DNA of 64,000 bases from Ailurus styani (Eukaryota; Chordata; Mammalia; Carnivora; Ailuridae). The notes below the pieces were generated by a model. The model did no database searches. It had not been told where the DNA came from and was given only the letters and a program-made list of their open reading frames with translations. The stretch is taken from assembly GCA_002007465.1 (NCBI GenBank), contig LNAC01000109.1, forward strand, positions 3,571,368 to 3,635,367, written 5' to 3'. Of the stretch, positions 1 to 11,636 are shown piece by piece. Made by a program: the position numbers and the translations under genes. Within the stretch, counting starts at the first letter, position 1. Every line of letters starts with the position of its first letter.

Positions 1-723
1 AATGACCCCTGAAATTTTATTATATACATCTAGCTTAATAAAGTCTAAAATTAAACAATATCATAATCCTCCCCTGAAAACACAAGGAATAAAACAATTC
101 TAATTTTATTATCCTTTCCCAATATGCATGCTGTTTTTTGTTTCATAGTTTAATTCTTTTCTTTTTTAAAGTCCTTATATATATTATTATAAATATTATT
201 ATTTCTCTAAACATAAGTACTTGGTTTATGTATTTTCTGTTTATCTGCTTATCATTTCTTGGTGCATTTTGGGAATTATTTCTGCCATCATTTTCCTTCT
301 CTTGAAGTAGATCCTCAGTATCTTCTTTGTTGTAAGTTCTGTTGTAAATTCTGTTTTTCTCCATAAATAGTTTTATATCCACCCTCATTTTGAAGGTAGT
401 TTTTCTTGGCAACCAGGTGTAAGTTCATAGTTATTTTTTTTTCTCATCACTTGAAAAATGTTATCCCATTGTCTTCTACCTTCCATAGCCACTGTTGAAA
501 AGGTGGCTGTCAATCTCACTGCTGCTGTCTTTTGTCTGTTTCTGTTGCTGTTTTTGTTTCACCCTGATATGTATAGACATTATTTTCTTTTAATTTATTC
601 ATTAGTGAGAACTATTTTGTGTTTGCTGGATTTGGGTCTTATTTTTTTTCATCATTTCTAAAAAAAAAATCATAGCTATTCACTCTTCAAACAATGCCTG
701 TCCCTACTTTATTTTTAGCTTAT

Positions 724-906
724 TTTAAAAGATTTTATTTATTTATTTGACAGAGAGTGAGCCCAAGCAGGGGGAACACCAGGCACAGGGGGAGGGAGAA
801 GCAGGCTCCTCGCTGAGCAAGGAGCCCAATGTGGGACTCGATCTCAGGACCCTGGGATCATGACCTGAGCTGAAGGCAGACAATGACTGAGCCACTCAGG
901 CACCCC
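724..906 (-). mobile_element. CanSINE (tRNA-Lys-derived SINE), minus
   Basis: Reads as the reverse complement of a carnivore SINE: A-rich tail complement (aagattttatttatttattt) at the left, GA-rich body, and a tRNA-like head ending in gagccactcaggcacccc at the right. Inserted in the antisense L1. No clean target-site duplication was found. Confidence 0.9.
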
Positions 907-1108
907 ATCCCTAAACTCTTCCTTTGGGTACCCAATAAGATGTATGCTAGTTTTTTCTTATTCTGTCCTTCATATTTCGGAACATCTGTTGCATATTTTC
1001 CATTTCTCTGTTTCTTTGTGTTGTGACCTATACAGTTTCTTTGGAAACACTTTCCTTTTTCATTTATTTCTTATCTGCTATGTAACCCAACTTTGAATTA
1101 TTTATTTC

Positions 1109-1290
1109 GGGGTGCCTGGGTGGCTTACTCAGTTAAGCACCTGACTCTTGGTTTCAGCTCAGGTCATGAGATCGAGCCCTGTGTCAGGCTCCATGCTCAG
1201 TGGAGAGTCTACTTGAGATTCTCTCTCTCTGTCTCCCTCTGCCCCTTCCCTGCTGTCTCTCTAAAATAAATAAATAAATCTTTAAAAAAA
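1109..1290 (+). mobile_element. CanSINE, plus, perfect 15-bp TSD
   Basis: tRNA-like head (ggggtgcctgggtggct) with pol III A- and B-box regions, CT-rich body, then aataaataaataaatc and an A tail. It is flanked by a perfect 15-bp direct repeat, tgaattatttatttc, at 1094-1108 and 1291-1305, the expected signature of L1-driven retroposition. Confidence 0.95.
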
Positions 1291-1339
1291 TGAATTATTT
1301 ATTTCAAATTTTTTTTTCATTTCTAAAAATTCCTTTTTT

Positions 1340-1438
1340 GGGGGAGTTCCTGGCTGGCGCAGTTAGTGAGACATATGACTCTTGATCTTGGGGTGATGAG
1401 TTCGAGCCCCATGTTGTGCATAAAGCTTACTTAAAAAA
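1340..1438 (+). mobile_element. Short-form CanSINE, plus
   Basis: About 100 bp, consisting almost only of the tRNA-like part (tggctggcgcagtta ... gagttcgagcccc) followed by an ataaagcttactt-type end and an A run. This short class lacks the CT-rich body; other short copies are at 8093, 37931 and 59119. Target duplication not resolved. Confidence 0.75.
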
Positions 1439-2060
1439 AGCTTTTAAACAATTGTTTTTGTGATTTGAAAGTTCCCTTCTTTTCTTGAAATCTTCAAGTT
1501 CATTTCTCTTTGTGATTTATAATTGTGCACTGCTTAAGAACATATGGCACTGCTCCCAGTGGTCTCTTGTTGCATCCTTTTCCTTTTTGTAATAGCATCT
1601 TTAATTTTTTTTAGTTTAATGCTTAAGGTTTTTATTTCTTATATATTTATCTGACACTTCCAATATTTGCAGCACTTGGGGATCTGAATCTGTTGTTTCT
1701 GCTGAATGTCATGCATTGTATTTGGGCTTGTAGTGTTTTGATGATCAAGATCTTGATTGTGACTTTGTTGCTTAATTTTAATTTCTGGGAGTTTGGGGAC
1801 CCTCAGTGGGAGTAGCTCTTATCCAGAGAGTTTACTTCCATTTCTTCTGGTGGCCAGATTTAAATAATCTTGGTCAGTTTTATCTCCTCAGAGAATCTTT
1901 GTCCAGGAATGGGACTGCATTGCTGTTTAGTAAGGATTTAGAATACCAGTGAGAGTGCTACTTTGAGCAACTGTATTCAAGCAGCCACGGTCTTCCAGAT
2001 ATTCAGTGCTTTGGTCCCAGCTTTCTAGCATTTGGGAACCAATTTAGTCTTTTTTTTTTT

Positions 2061-3439
2061 ATGGCTCCCTTACCTCTGTGACCTAACCAATACCTCAAAA
2101 AATTATTTCTGTTTATGTTATTGTCCTTTGTGAAATGTGTGTACTGAATGTCTCTCTCTGTGTGTGCGTGTGTGTATGTGTGTGTGTTTGAGTGAGGGGG
2201 GCAGTGTCCCTCAAATGCAGCTAATCAAGTTAATCATAATGTCAAAAGTTAAATTTTCTATTATACCATTAATCATTACTCTTATTATATCTGATCTATT
2301 TTATCCTTCCAGAAGTTTTATTATTTGCATCTTAGTTGTATCTGTCCTCTAAGCTTATCTTCTCAGTTGTGTGTTTTTTGTTGTGTGGGGGTGGGATGGG
2401 TGGGTTGATTTGTTTTATTTTTGTATTTTGGTATTCTTTGCAAGATACTTTTTTTAATCTAATCTTCCAAGCCATTAATGCAGTTTCTCAGGAGTGACTA
2501 GTCATTTGTTGTATTGCACTTTAAATTAAAAAATTGTTTTTAGAAACAGACATTGTATTTTGTACTCTCTTCATCTTGAAAATTCCCACTACAGTGCTAT
2601 TTTACTGCATAGCCTTGGACCATCATGCCTTTAGAAATGGATAGGGTGATAAGTTTTCTCCTTGATTGAAAATGCCCACTATTGAATTATCACAAAGGCT
2701 TCCCTAGCCACAGTCTTTGATGAGGGAAGCTTCAGTAACTTGAGCTAACTTTGAACCATATACTTCAACCTTTTGACCTCACCTCAAGATTTAGCAGAGA
2801 AGACCAGGGTATATATGGACCCAAGGAAGATAACCCAAAGGGTGACCACCTCCTTATGATCCATACTGTCTTACTATAAACAAAACAAAACAACAACTAG
2901 ACAGTAGATTCTCTATCTCAGAAAATTGAACAAAATTCATTAAAAGACTTTGCCAGTTGTCAAAAGAGATTGAAGTAAGGAGGTTATGCGATACAGCTAA
3001 GACTGTAGGCACAGTAATAAACTAAAGGAAGCAATGAGCAAAATAAAGTCTTAGTCAGCAGAGAAGCTACCCCTTATGATTACAGGTAGATCCTAATAAT
3101 AATCCCCCCTTTAGTCAATCCTGTGGGGTCTTTCTTGGGTTCAAATATACCTCCCAAAGTCATTTTCTCCTGCTACTGAGTGCCTGGCACAAGATCATTA
3201 CCCTAAAAGTCAATGTCTTCGTCAGCTCAGTCTAGATCTCCAATGTCCACAGTTTGGATAATGGATAAGATTACTAGATAAACACTAGTTGTGGTCTTGG
3301 AATACAAAAACTGGAAAAAGGGGAAATTCTCCAATTACCATTGTTTCCAATTACCATATACCCTTCCCTTCAACTCATGCCAACTCCTCACTGCTCTGAA
3401 AAAACACCTAAATGCTGCTTGCAATGGACAAACTTTAGG
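2061..3439. other. Unassigned noncoding DNA
   Basis: No recognisable gene or repeat apart from a short (TG)n tract at about 2159-2188. Open frames are short and lack coding character. Confidence 0.6.
2159..2188. repeat. (TG)n microsatellite, imperfect
   Basis: Alternating TG with interruptions (tgcg, tatg), about 30 bp. It sits just beyond the antisense L1, where L1M 5' ends often carry TG-rich DNA. Confidence 0.8.
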
Positions 3440-4050
3440 GTAGCAATCTGACCCCTCCCCCTTGGTGTGATGCCCTAATATAATTCTCTCCCCTTGAGCA
3501 CAGGCAGAACTTGTGACTCACCTCTAACCAGTGCAAGAAGGACAATGGGATGTCACTCTCAGGATTGAGTTGCATTATATGGCGAAACTGATAGGATGTC
3601 ATGTCCATGACCTCACTACTTTATAGAAAACTCCATCTTTGCAGATGGAAACTAAGGCCTCTCCTTGAAGACTTAATAAAGTAAGTGGCCGCGTTGGAGA
3701 AGCCTCATTGGCAAGAAATGGTGGCTGGGCTCTAGGAACTTCATGCTTCTAAAACCAAAGAGCAGCCTCCAGCCAACAGCCACCAACAGAGCTTTGGCTC
3801 CATCATTGAGCCACAGGAAATGAAATGTGCCAACACTGGGAATGAGCTTGGAAGCAGATTCTTCCCTAGCTGAGCCTAGTTGAGAACACAGTCCGACCAA
3901 CACCTCGATTATAATCTTGTGACCCTGAATGAAGTATCCAGCTAGACTGCCCTGATTCTAGCTCCACAGAAACCATGTCATAAGTGTGTTGTTTTAAGCT
4001 GCTGAGTTCCGGTCATTTGGTTAAGCAGCAATAGAAAAAAAATGCACTGG
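3440..4050 (+). mobile_element. MLT1-type MaLR solo LTR, plus
   Basis: The 3' part has the MLT1 signature: cagaaaccatgtcataa, then gttgttttaagctgctgag and a ttaagcagcaatagaaaa end. The 5' part contains gatgtcactctcaggatt and the paired 'catcttggaag'-like motif, as in the older MLT1C/D group. No internal retroviral sequence. The minus-strand 76-aa frame at 3673-3903 is a by-product. Confidence 0.7.
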
Positions 4051-4317
4051 TAAAGGAGATTGATAAGAAAGTGCAAAACCAGAACTTAACTCTGCCCCCA
4101 CCATCTTCCGTTCAGCATGATACGCACAAGTGGAACAATGCCACGTACTGTTTTTCCACTTGGGTTAATACATTATGGTGTGATTGGTCCCTCCTCAAGC
4201 ATTTGTAAGACTCAAGTGTCTCACTAGGAAATTTTATCTAGGGCTAGAATGAAAGTGTTTATTCACCAAGGTAAACGGGCTGTGGAATTTGTTGAATTAT
4301 ACTTGAGTACAACTTCT

Positions 4318-4432
4318 ACTAGTTTGAACATGTGTTTACACACATTATCTCCACTGATACTCATAATCCTGGGAGATGTGTAAGCAAGTGTTCTTCTCCT
4401 GAAAATGAGAGATTAAATGGCTTGTCCAAGTA
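4318..4432 (-). mobile_element. MIR fragment, minus
   Basis: A degraded 'gaaaatgagagattaaatggcttgtccaag' type stretch, split here as gaaaatgagag and cttgtccaag. This is the antisense of the MIR core region that follows a tRNA head in MIR elements. Confidence 0.55.
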
Positions 4433-4433
4433 G

Positions 4434-4810
4434 CTTAGTCCATTCAGGCTGCTATAACAACACACCATAGATGAAGAGCCTTATAAACAACAGAAGTTTC
4501 TCACAGTTGCGGGGCCGGAAGTCTGAGATCAGGGTGCCCGCAAGCTCCGCTGAGGACCTGCTTCCGGGCTGCAGACTTTTTGTGTGATCCTCACATGGCA
4601 GGAGGGGCTCTGGAGCCCTCCCGAGCCTCTTTTATAAGAACATTAATCTCATTCATGAGCCACCCTCATGACATAATCACCTCCCAAAAGCCCCACCTCC
4701 TAATACCATCCTGTGGCATTAGGATTTCAACACATGAATTTGTGGGGCTGGGGTATGGGTTGGGTGGGGGGACAATCACACCAAGTTTACCAGCCAGTAG
4801 TAAGTGAAGA
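4434..4810 (-). mobile_element. MLT1A-type MaLR LTR, minus
   Basis: Starts with ccattcaggctgctataac and cttataaacaacagaag, then ctcacagttgcggggcc, cctcacatggcaggagg and cctcatgacataatcac, ending near atttcaacacatgaatt. This is the antisense of an MLT1A-like LTR, colinear from its 3' to 5' end. The two open frames of about 60-75 aa inside it are not genes. Confidence 0.8.
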
Positions 4811-5699
4811 GTCAGAAGTGAATATCCGTCTTCTAAAACCAAGACCAGTGTTTTCCCTCTACATGAAAACCCGCTCTTGTAGAGAAGACATTACCTGAAT
4901 CCTAATAATATTTAATCATGGCAATATATTTCCAGGTTTGTTTGTTTTTGTTTTTTTTTTTTCCAGAAGCAGAATAAAATTAGAAGCTGGAGATCAGCAC
5001 TCCCTCTAAAATCGTGGAGGTCATCCGGTATAGTTAGGCTTACGAAAGGAATTAGATGTGCTGTATATGTTGGAAGCTCTGTCATCATCAAAGAACGTTA
5101 ACACGAGCCCCCATGCACGTATCTTTGTGTCAAATGTTGGGTTCATACTGACTAAGGCCCTCAAAGACCACTTTGAATACAGAAGTTACTTGTATTCAGA
5201 GGTTGGAAGTCAGGGTGCCTAGATCAAAACTCCTCTGTAGGCTCAGCACAGAGGGATGAAGTTTTGCTTCTCTGCAGGCAGAGACTGCTTCCTTTGACAT
5301 TCCAAAGACAAGTTCTGTGTAACCTAAAGCCTCAGAAGCTTGATATAAAAAAGTATATGGCCAAGAAAAATGTTTTGTTACTTGAAAAGTGTCAGATGAA
5401 AAAAATTGGTAAAAAAGACAAGTAAGAAACTCACTCTACTTTCAACCAAAGATTTTCAAGGGGGACGAAGCTTTTCGTTTCAGAGTAAATTCTAGCTTAT
5501 GTGATAATATAAATGTGATTTCGAACCCAGAGTACATCTCACATTGGATTTTTATCATTGTATTTTGTGACTACAGATGCACTCTGTGTTTGGCGAGAAA
5601 TCCCATGGTCTTGACCCATTTCTAGGTGGCAGGGTATGTGTGATAATAAAACACATGCACAAAACCCAGGAGTACACAACAATTTCTTAGTGTTGATGA
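4811..5699. other. Unassigned noncoding DNA
   Basis: I see no repeat signature, splice-supported exon or RNA gene here. A poly-T run lies near 4950. Confidence 0.5.
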
Positions 5700-5960
5700 C
5701 ATCTCCTTCTTACAATTAGAGCCTCCCAACTGGTAGATATGTCTCCTGTCTCTTCCATCTTCAACACCCCTCAGTATTTCCATTAATTACCTTTCTAAAA
5801 TAGTAAATTGAATCATGTTACCATCTCCTGCTTGAAAATTGCTGACATCTGTTCACTCCATGCAGGAGAAAGTAGACATGCAAACACGTGCACAACCAAC
5901 TTTCCATTCTCCTCTCTGTACCCCATCTGCCACTACTTCCCACCTCACATCCTATGTTTA
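5700..5960 (+). mobile_element. L2 LINE fragment, plus
   Basis: Diverged L2 wording: catgttaccatctcctgcttgaaaattgctgaca corresponds to the L2 segment that reads 'ccctgcttaaaaccctcc', followed by pyrimidine-rich L2-like sequence. Assigned by resemblance only. Confidence 0.45.
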
Positions 5961-6408
5961 AAGTTCAGAATTTCCCACGGATACATATACACCCAGGAAA
6001 ATATGAGAAATTTTTATTAGATTTTTCTATCAAGACTACTTCACCAAGAGCACACCCTCATTCTGTGGGAAATGGAATGAGTCGAATACAAAATCAAATC
6101 AATAAACTTTTAGGGCAAAATTTGGTATACCAGAAGAATAGAAGAGGAACGTAGATGTTATGAATATTGAATTCGATTGTTGAAAGCAAAATAAATTCTT
6201 TGGATTATATGTCTCTCAAGCTGAGTTTTCAGTGCAAAATTACTTTCTCACTAACAAATGTAGTAGAGTTCAGTGAGGGATGGGCACATTTCTTTTTAGG
6301 CAAAGGTGTCTAAACAATTAAAACCATGATTCAGGGGGAGCAAATCCTGCTGTATTTTAAGGTTCCCAGAGTGTGATGGAACAGGTTGAAAAATGTACCT
6401 TGAAAGAA

Positions 6409-6570
6409 AAGCCCATGGCTAATGGGTATAGAGTTTTCTTTTGGGTGTTGAAAATGTTCTGGAATTACATAGTGGTGGTAGTTGTACCACAATATGGACA
6501 TACTAAAAAGCACTTATTGGACACTCTAAAATGGTGAATTTTATCATATGTGCCTTATAATAATACTAAA
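6409..6570 (+). mobile_element. Old L1 3' end, plus
   Basis: Contains ttttgggtgttgaaaatgttctgg, split as the motifs ttgaaaatgttctgg and attacatagtggtggtag, then aaaatggtgaattttatca. This is the typical 3' terminus of mid-age mammalian L1 (L1MB/MC-like), truncated at the 5' side. Confidence 0.75.
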
Positions 6571-6954
6571 GGTAGGAAAGTCTTCATAGACATTATTAAA
6601 GTTCTAAGATAAGGAAACTGTCAAATAATAATGATGAACTGTCCCAGAGATGGTAAAGGTTACCAAGAGAAGAGAGGGTGGAAGCAGTCTCAATAAATAT
6701 AAAAATAAAAAATTTTTAAAAATAAAGAAGGCACCAGTGGAGAGATAACAGAGAACAGAAATTTTTTAAAAATAAGTTCTTCGAGGGATCCACACTTGAT
6801 GAAAGATAATATAAAATTATGGACTCGTATGAGAGTACTAATAAATAGCTAGAAGTAAAAAAAGGATTGAAATGTGGGACTCATGGCAAATCTGCCTCAC
6901 AAGGCCCCTCTATGTTAGTCAGACGACATAGTTGAGATTTACAGTATTGTGCAG
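6571..6954. other. Unassigned A-rich DNA
   Basis: A-rich with short aaaataaaa runs near 6700-6770; no gene or clear repeat. Confidence 0.5.
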
Positions 6955-7203
6955 GGGTGACCCCCAGAACCCCAGTTCTCCCACTTACTTCCCATGTGAC
7001 TTTGAGATAGTCATTGAATCTCTCTGATTTTCAATTTCCTCTTGCGTAAAATGAGAGAATCATAGTACCTACCTCATAGGGTCATTGTAGGGATTAAGTG
7101 AAAGGGAGGAAAAGAGAGAGGGAGAGACAGGAATTAAGAGACTATCTCTAGCCATCTGGAAATCAATTTGAGCCCAGTGCCTAATATATTATGAACATTT
7201 AAT
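6955..7203 (+). mobile_element. MIR SINE, plus
   Basis: MIR core is well kept: cacttacttcccatgtgac, tcaatttcctcttgcgtaaaatg and tagtacctacctcataggg, ending in cccagtgcctaatatatta. A GA-rich expansion interrupts the middle (about 7100-7135). Confidence 0.85.
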
Positions 7204-7384
7204 CGGTTGCAGTAGTGATTCGGAAGGATGGTGATGATGATGATGTGTGGTGGTCATGGGTGCTGATGCTTTTCCATTTTGTAAATCTCACTCTTCACCA
7301 GGTTATGGGGTCTGTTCCAGCCAAATCAGTCTACTTGCCAAATCAGTATCTCTAATCCATTTTGTTTACATTTTATTACTTGAT

Positions 7385-7560
7385 TGTTACTGCCTTGGTT
7401 CAAGTTATTTCTTCTTCCTGAAATAATACCTTCTCTCTACCTTTGAAATTCTACTTCTTTTCCAAGACTCATCTCCACTGTTGACATTGCCCCCATCACC
7501 CCATTCTTACTGGTCACTGAACTTTCCCCGAACTCTTTCTCTCCTACGTTCAGTCCCCAG
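7385..7560 (+). mobile_element. L2 LINE fragment, plus
   Basis: The string cttcttcctgaaataatacc, then ctacttcttttccaagactc, matches the general layout of the L2 3' half (small-exon-like pyrimidine-rich segments). Diverged. Confidence 0.5.
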
Positions 7561-8075
7561 CCATATCAATTTTGTCTCATGTGTCCATGGATTGGGTCAC
7601 ATTTGCTGAGGATAATACAAGAGAAAGAAAAAGGGTCAGTGAAGAGAAAGGGGAGGTGAAGCAGATGGCAAAGCTGGGTTGCACTTGTGGCCATGAGTGA
7701 GGGGAAGTAGATAGATATAGAAAAATAAATAGGATCCCTGAAACCACACATACGACCACACAACTATACATGTCTGTTACATATGTCAGCACCAGTGATT
7801 TCAGAATCAAATTGTTTGAACATTTGCTTATTTATTCACAAGGCTGCAAATGGTTTGTCATGTCCTAAAACTATTCGGGGTAAAAGTATCTGAACAAGTC
7901 TAAGGCTGTATAGCCTGGATGTGGAGTTGGAGGCTATCCATGGCAGGAGAAGGAACTTTTTGAAAGATACTTACTCAGTTCTATCATGCTGAGGTACTTA
8001 CATAAAGATTACCTAAAATTTTTGCTGATACAAAAAATGGGATTCAGAGTGAAGAGGGGGTCATTACTGAATCAT
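7561..8075. other. Unassigned noncoding DNA
   Basis: No recognisable feature. The two overlapping minus-strand frames of 65-77 aa at 7566-7810 lack any known domain. Confidence 0.5.
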
Positions 8076-8092
8076 AAAACCACAAATATATT

Positions 8093-8200
8093 GGGGCATC
8101 TAGCTGGCTCAGTCAGTAAAGCATACGACTCTTGATCTTGGGGTAGTGAGTTCCTGCGCCATATTGGGTGTAGAGATTATTTAAAAATAAAATATTTTTA
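8093..8200 (+). mobile_element. Short-form CanSINE, plus
   Basis: ggggcatctagctggctcag head, gactcttgatcttgggg and gggtgtagagattattt end with an A-rich tail. The left target copy, aaaaccacaaata (8076-8088), is matched on the right at 8201-8214. Immediately followed by a second SINE at the same target. Confidence 0.9.
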
Positions 8201-8214
8201 AAAATCCACAAAGA

Positions 8215-8363
8215 GGGCGCCTGGGTGGCTCAGTGGGTTAAAATCTCTGCCTTCAGCTCAGGTTATGATCTCAGGGACCTGGGATTGAGGCCCGCATCGG
8301 GCTCCCTGCTCGGCAAGGAGCCTGCTTCCTCCTCTCTCTCTGCCTGCCTCTCAGCCTACTTGT

Positions 8364-8397
<34 letters not shown>

Positions 8398-8420
8398 AAA
8401 TAAATAAATAAAATTTTTAA
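8215..8420 (+). mobile_element. Mustelid-type CanSINE, plus
   Basis: Head gcgcctgggtggctcagtgg followed by gttaaaatctctgcc; body ctgcctgcctctcagcctac and ttgtgatctc, then a (CT)n run and aaataaataaataaaa. Flanked by aaaatccacaaaga (8201-8214) and aaaacccacaaaga (8421-8434). This body type is a main clue that the host is a mustelid. Confidence 0.95.
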
Positions 8421-8434
8421 AAAACCCACAAAGA

Positions 8435-8900
8435 TACTGAACATTTAGATAGAGGTTTAGAAGTAAACAATAAAATACCTCTTAATATGTCTGTTACTTG
8501 AAACAAAGGAGAAAAACAACTCATAAGTTCTTGTTAAAATTTTGTGGTGGAAGATTTTTTTAAGTCTGAAGCAAAGTTAATGATGAGTTAAGTTCAGTTT
8601 ACAGTCCTCATTATCATTAACTTATCATTAACTTAAAATCTGTGAAATGCCATTCTCTTTTTTTTAATATTTTCTTTATTTGCTTATCATTATAAAAATA
8701 CCTATATGGGTTTTCAGAGAACCACTTCAATCCTAAATCTCCCTAAATCGTTTTTTTTCCACAAGAAAACTCCAAATTCTGTTACAATTCTGTTACCTTG
8801 TAAGACAATAAGCAGTACTATAAGCAAAATGAAGAAAAAGTCATTAGCGTTTTAAAATGCAGGAATATAGACAAAGTGATAATAAATGAATTATCTGACA
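8435..8900. other. Unassigned noncoding DNA
   Basis: AT-rich, with a small local repeat (ttatcattaact) around 8600-8635. No gene or identified element. Confidence 0.5.
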
Positions 8901-9180
8901 TCAGGCATTGGATTTGTGATAGAGCCTGTTAAGGAATAACATGGAGGACATTAGGAGAAGGAAAGGAAAAGTGAATTGAGGGAAATTGGAGGGGGAGACG
9001 AACCATGAGCGACTGTGGACTTTGAGAAACAAACTGAAGGTTTTAGAGAGGAGGGGGTGGGGGGGATAGGTGAGGCTGGTCGTGGGTATTAAGGAGGGCA
9101 CGTATTGCACAGATCACTGGGTGTGGTACATAAAAAACAAATCTTGGAACACTGAAAAAATAAAATTACAGAAAAAAAAA
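8901..9180 (+). mobile_element. Carnivore L1 3' end, plus, 5'-truncated
   Basis: Reads acatggaggacatt, ggggagacgaaccatgag, gactgtggactttgagaaac, a G-rich run (9049-9068), gggcacgtattgcac and ggaacactgaaaaaataaaa with an A tail. This is the familiar end of ORF2 plus 3' UTR of carnivore L1. The 69-aa antisense frame is a shadow. The target duplication could not be fixed. Confidence 0.85.
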
Positions 9181-11488
9181 GAATTAGTCATACAGAGAAA
9201 AAAAAACTATTGTGGGGTGGGGTTTGTTTTTTTTTTCATTTTTTTCAGGGTATCCACACTGTTCACTAGTCCAGCTTCCCTGCCTTTGTGTGCAAGGACT
9301 TGAACCAAACTTTGAGTATAATGACTAGATAGAAACCTCACATGCAGCTTAATTAATAAACTTAGAGCTTTTTTAAAATATGGTTTTCATTTTTGCTTCT
9401 ATTTACATTATATTTTCTAATAAATTAATCATGAAGTTTAGGAAACCCATGGTTTTTGTATGTTGATCTGGCATCTTGCAAACTTGCTGGAGACTTTTGT
9501 TAGTTCTGAAATTATGACTTTTTGGGCAAAGCAGTCTACAATTAAAACAGCTTGTGTCTTTCATTCCAGTATTTATTGTCCCTATTTCTTTTTCTTTTCA
9601 TATTGCATTGGCTAGGGTCACCAATAAAATGCTGAATAGTAGCAACAAGTGCAAGCTTTAGGTTTTAATAATGCTTTAATTTTGCACCATAAAGAATGTG
9701 TCAGCTATCAGTTTTGAGGAGATACTCATAATCTAGGAAATTTTTATTTTGCTTTTACTTTGTGAATAGTTACTATATAATCATGAATTGGTGTCGAGTT
9801 TTATCAAATTCTTCTTAGTATCTTTTGAGATGATAAAATTATTTTTCTCCTATTATCTGTTAAAACTCTAATATGGATAGATTACTTTGTAGGAATGTTT
9901 GTTCTTGCATCCCTGGAATAAACATTACTTGGTTATGCAACATTATTTTTTCAATATTCTGTTGGAATTGATTTACTATCATTTCTTTAGGAGTTTTACA
10001 ACTAGGTTCATAAGAGAATTTAGCCTATGTTTTTCTTATAGTCTCTGTGTCTAATTTTGGCCTCAGCCTTATATTAGCTTTGTAAAATAAAATCTTTTAT
10101 CATTTATTTTGTTCCTGAATTGTTTCTGTAACATTTGGAATTATCTATTCCTTGGAGGTGTATAAAACATATAAGAGTATCTAAACCTGATATCTATTTT
10201 AAAAGATTGGTTTTCTTTTTTACTATCTTTATACATAAAATTATTTTCTGCCTGTGATTTTGGCCCTTTTCAGTTTGTGTCTTATTTTGTTTTGCTGTTT
10301 CTTGAGACAATTTTGATATCTTGAAAGTTGTCAGTTTCTTCTAAGTTTTCAAAACATGTTGATATAAAATTGTAAATGTGTCCATAACTTTCATGTGTCT
10401 TTTGTCTAAATAGAATGGTGGCAAGAGAAATTTAAAAAAGTAAACAGCCTCAAGAAAAGTTTTGGGAATGTAGCTGATGCTTCTGGGGCCCCATGTCATT
10501 TTCCCTTGATCCTCACCTGCTTGTAGGCATGTTTGCAATGGTTATTTCTGTGCGAGGTCAGACTCCCCTCATGCGTCTTCATGAACAAAGAACTTGAACA
10601 AAGAACTCTAAGGAGGTGTAAGAAGGAAGTAGGATATCAAAGGGGTGGGAACGTGACTATAGGCCTTCCTGAAGTAGAGATCCTTTGAGGCGGGAAAATG
10701 TGGAAGTCAGGGTACCAGGTGCCCTGAGTAGATAGGTCAGAGTGGGGTACGAGAAGTGACAGTAGGGAGGGCTTATAATTATTGGTGACGCCCAAGTCTG
10801 GGTTGTGGGCAGCTGTCGTATATAAGCTCATATTGATCATTACCTTTCTAAATGCTTTATTATCTTTGCCTTTCCTCTCTGTTGTCATGGTCATTGTTCC
10901 CATCCTTTCCTTTGAGTTCATAATCAGGTATTCAGATACTTCAATTTGATCTATTTCTACTAAATTTATGGATTTTGTATTTGTGTGATTTGGGCCCTTA
11001 ATTTATCCCCTGGAATTCTTTTTTTCTCTTCTTTTTTTTTATCTTATTGTCTTTAACATATAATTGAATTTATGTTGTTTTTACATTCTTGTAGCATTCT
11101 TTTATTTTGTGTTGATTTTTTTCCGATGAGGTATAATTCATACACAGTAAAATGCATATAATTTCAGTCTGTTTTGACAAACGTATATACCTGAGTGACT
11201 CTGTTTCCTATCAAGATATATTTATTTTATGCAGAAAATCCCTTGTTCTTCCCAGTCATCCATCCCCCAAAGCAACCACTCATCTGGCTTTTCACTCAGT
11301 ACAATGTCTTTAAGATTCACACAGATTGCCACATACATCAGTAGGGATATTCCATTGAATGATGCATTCATTCTCAGACTAATGAGGATGAGATGTTTTC
11401 AGTCTGGGGCTGTTATAAATACAGTTGCTCTGAATAGCCTTGCACAAGGCTTTTTGTGGACATATGTTTTCATTTCTTTTGGTAAATA

Positions 11489-11559
11489 CAGATCTTTCTC
11501 AACTTATGATGGAAGTCAAAACATCAGTAAGTCGAACCATCCTAAGTCAAGGACATCTG
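11489..11559. mobile_element. 71-bp Tigger-like MITE with TA target site
   Basis: The ends form a terminal inverted repeat of about 23 bp: cagatctttctcaacttatg pairs with the reverse complement of ctaagtcaaggacatctg. It is flanked by TA on both sides (11487-11488 and 11560-11561), as for Tc1/mariner-Tigger elements. The 'aagtcgaaccatc' wording matches the Tigger group. The interior is almost entirely deleted. It splits the L1 between ggtaaata and tacctac. Confidence 0.75.
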
Positions 11560-11636
11560 TACCTACAAATGGGATTTTAGGATCACAAGATAGAGGTATA
11601 TTTTTTACAAACCTCCAAATGATTTTCTTTCTTTCT

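Larger units (their letters stand above)
1..2060 (-). mobile_element. Old L1 LINE fragment, antisense
   Basis: T-rich DNA whose wording matches the reverse complement of the 5' part of mammalian L1M elements. The block near 450-620 (cattgtcttctacc followed by ggtggctgtcaatct) resembles a segment of another antisense L1 in this window near 52690-52760. The part from about 1660 to 2060 looks like L1M 5' UTR. It carries no usable frame and is interrupted by three CanSINEs. The left end runs off the window. Subfamily and exact right end are uncertain. Confidence 0.55.

Noticed and set aside
1109..1290. SINE heads as functional tRNA genes
   Set aside because: The tRNA-Lys-like heads in all about 22 copies lack a full cloverleaf and a mature 3' end and continue into the SINE body; they are retroposons, not tRNA genes.
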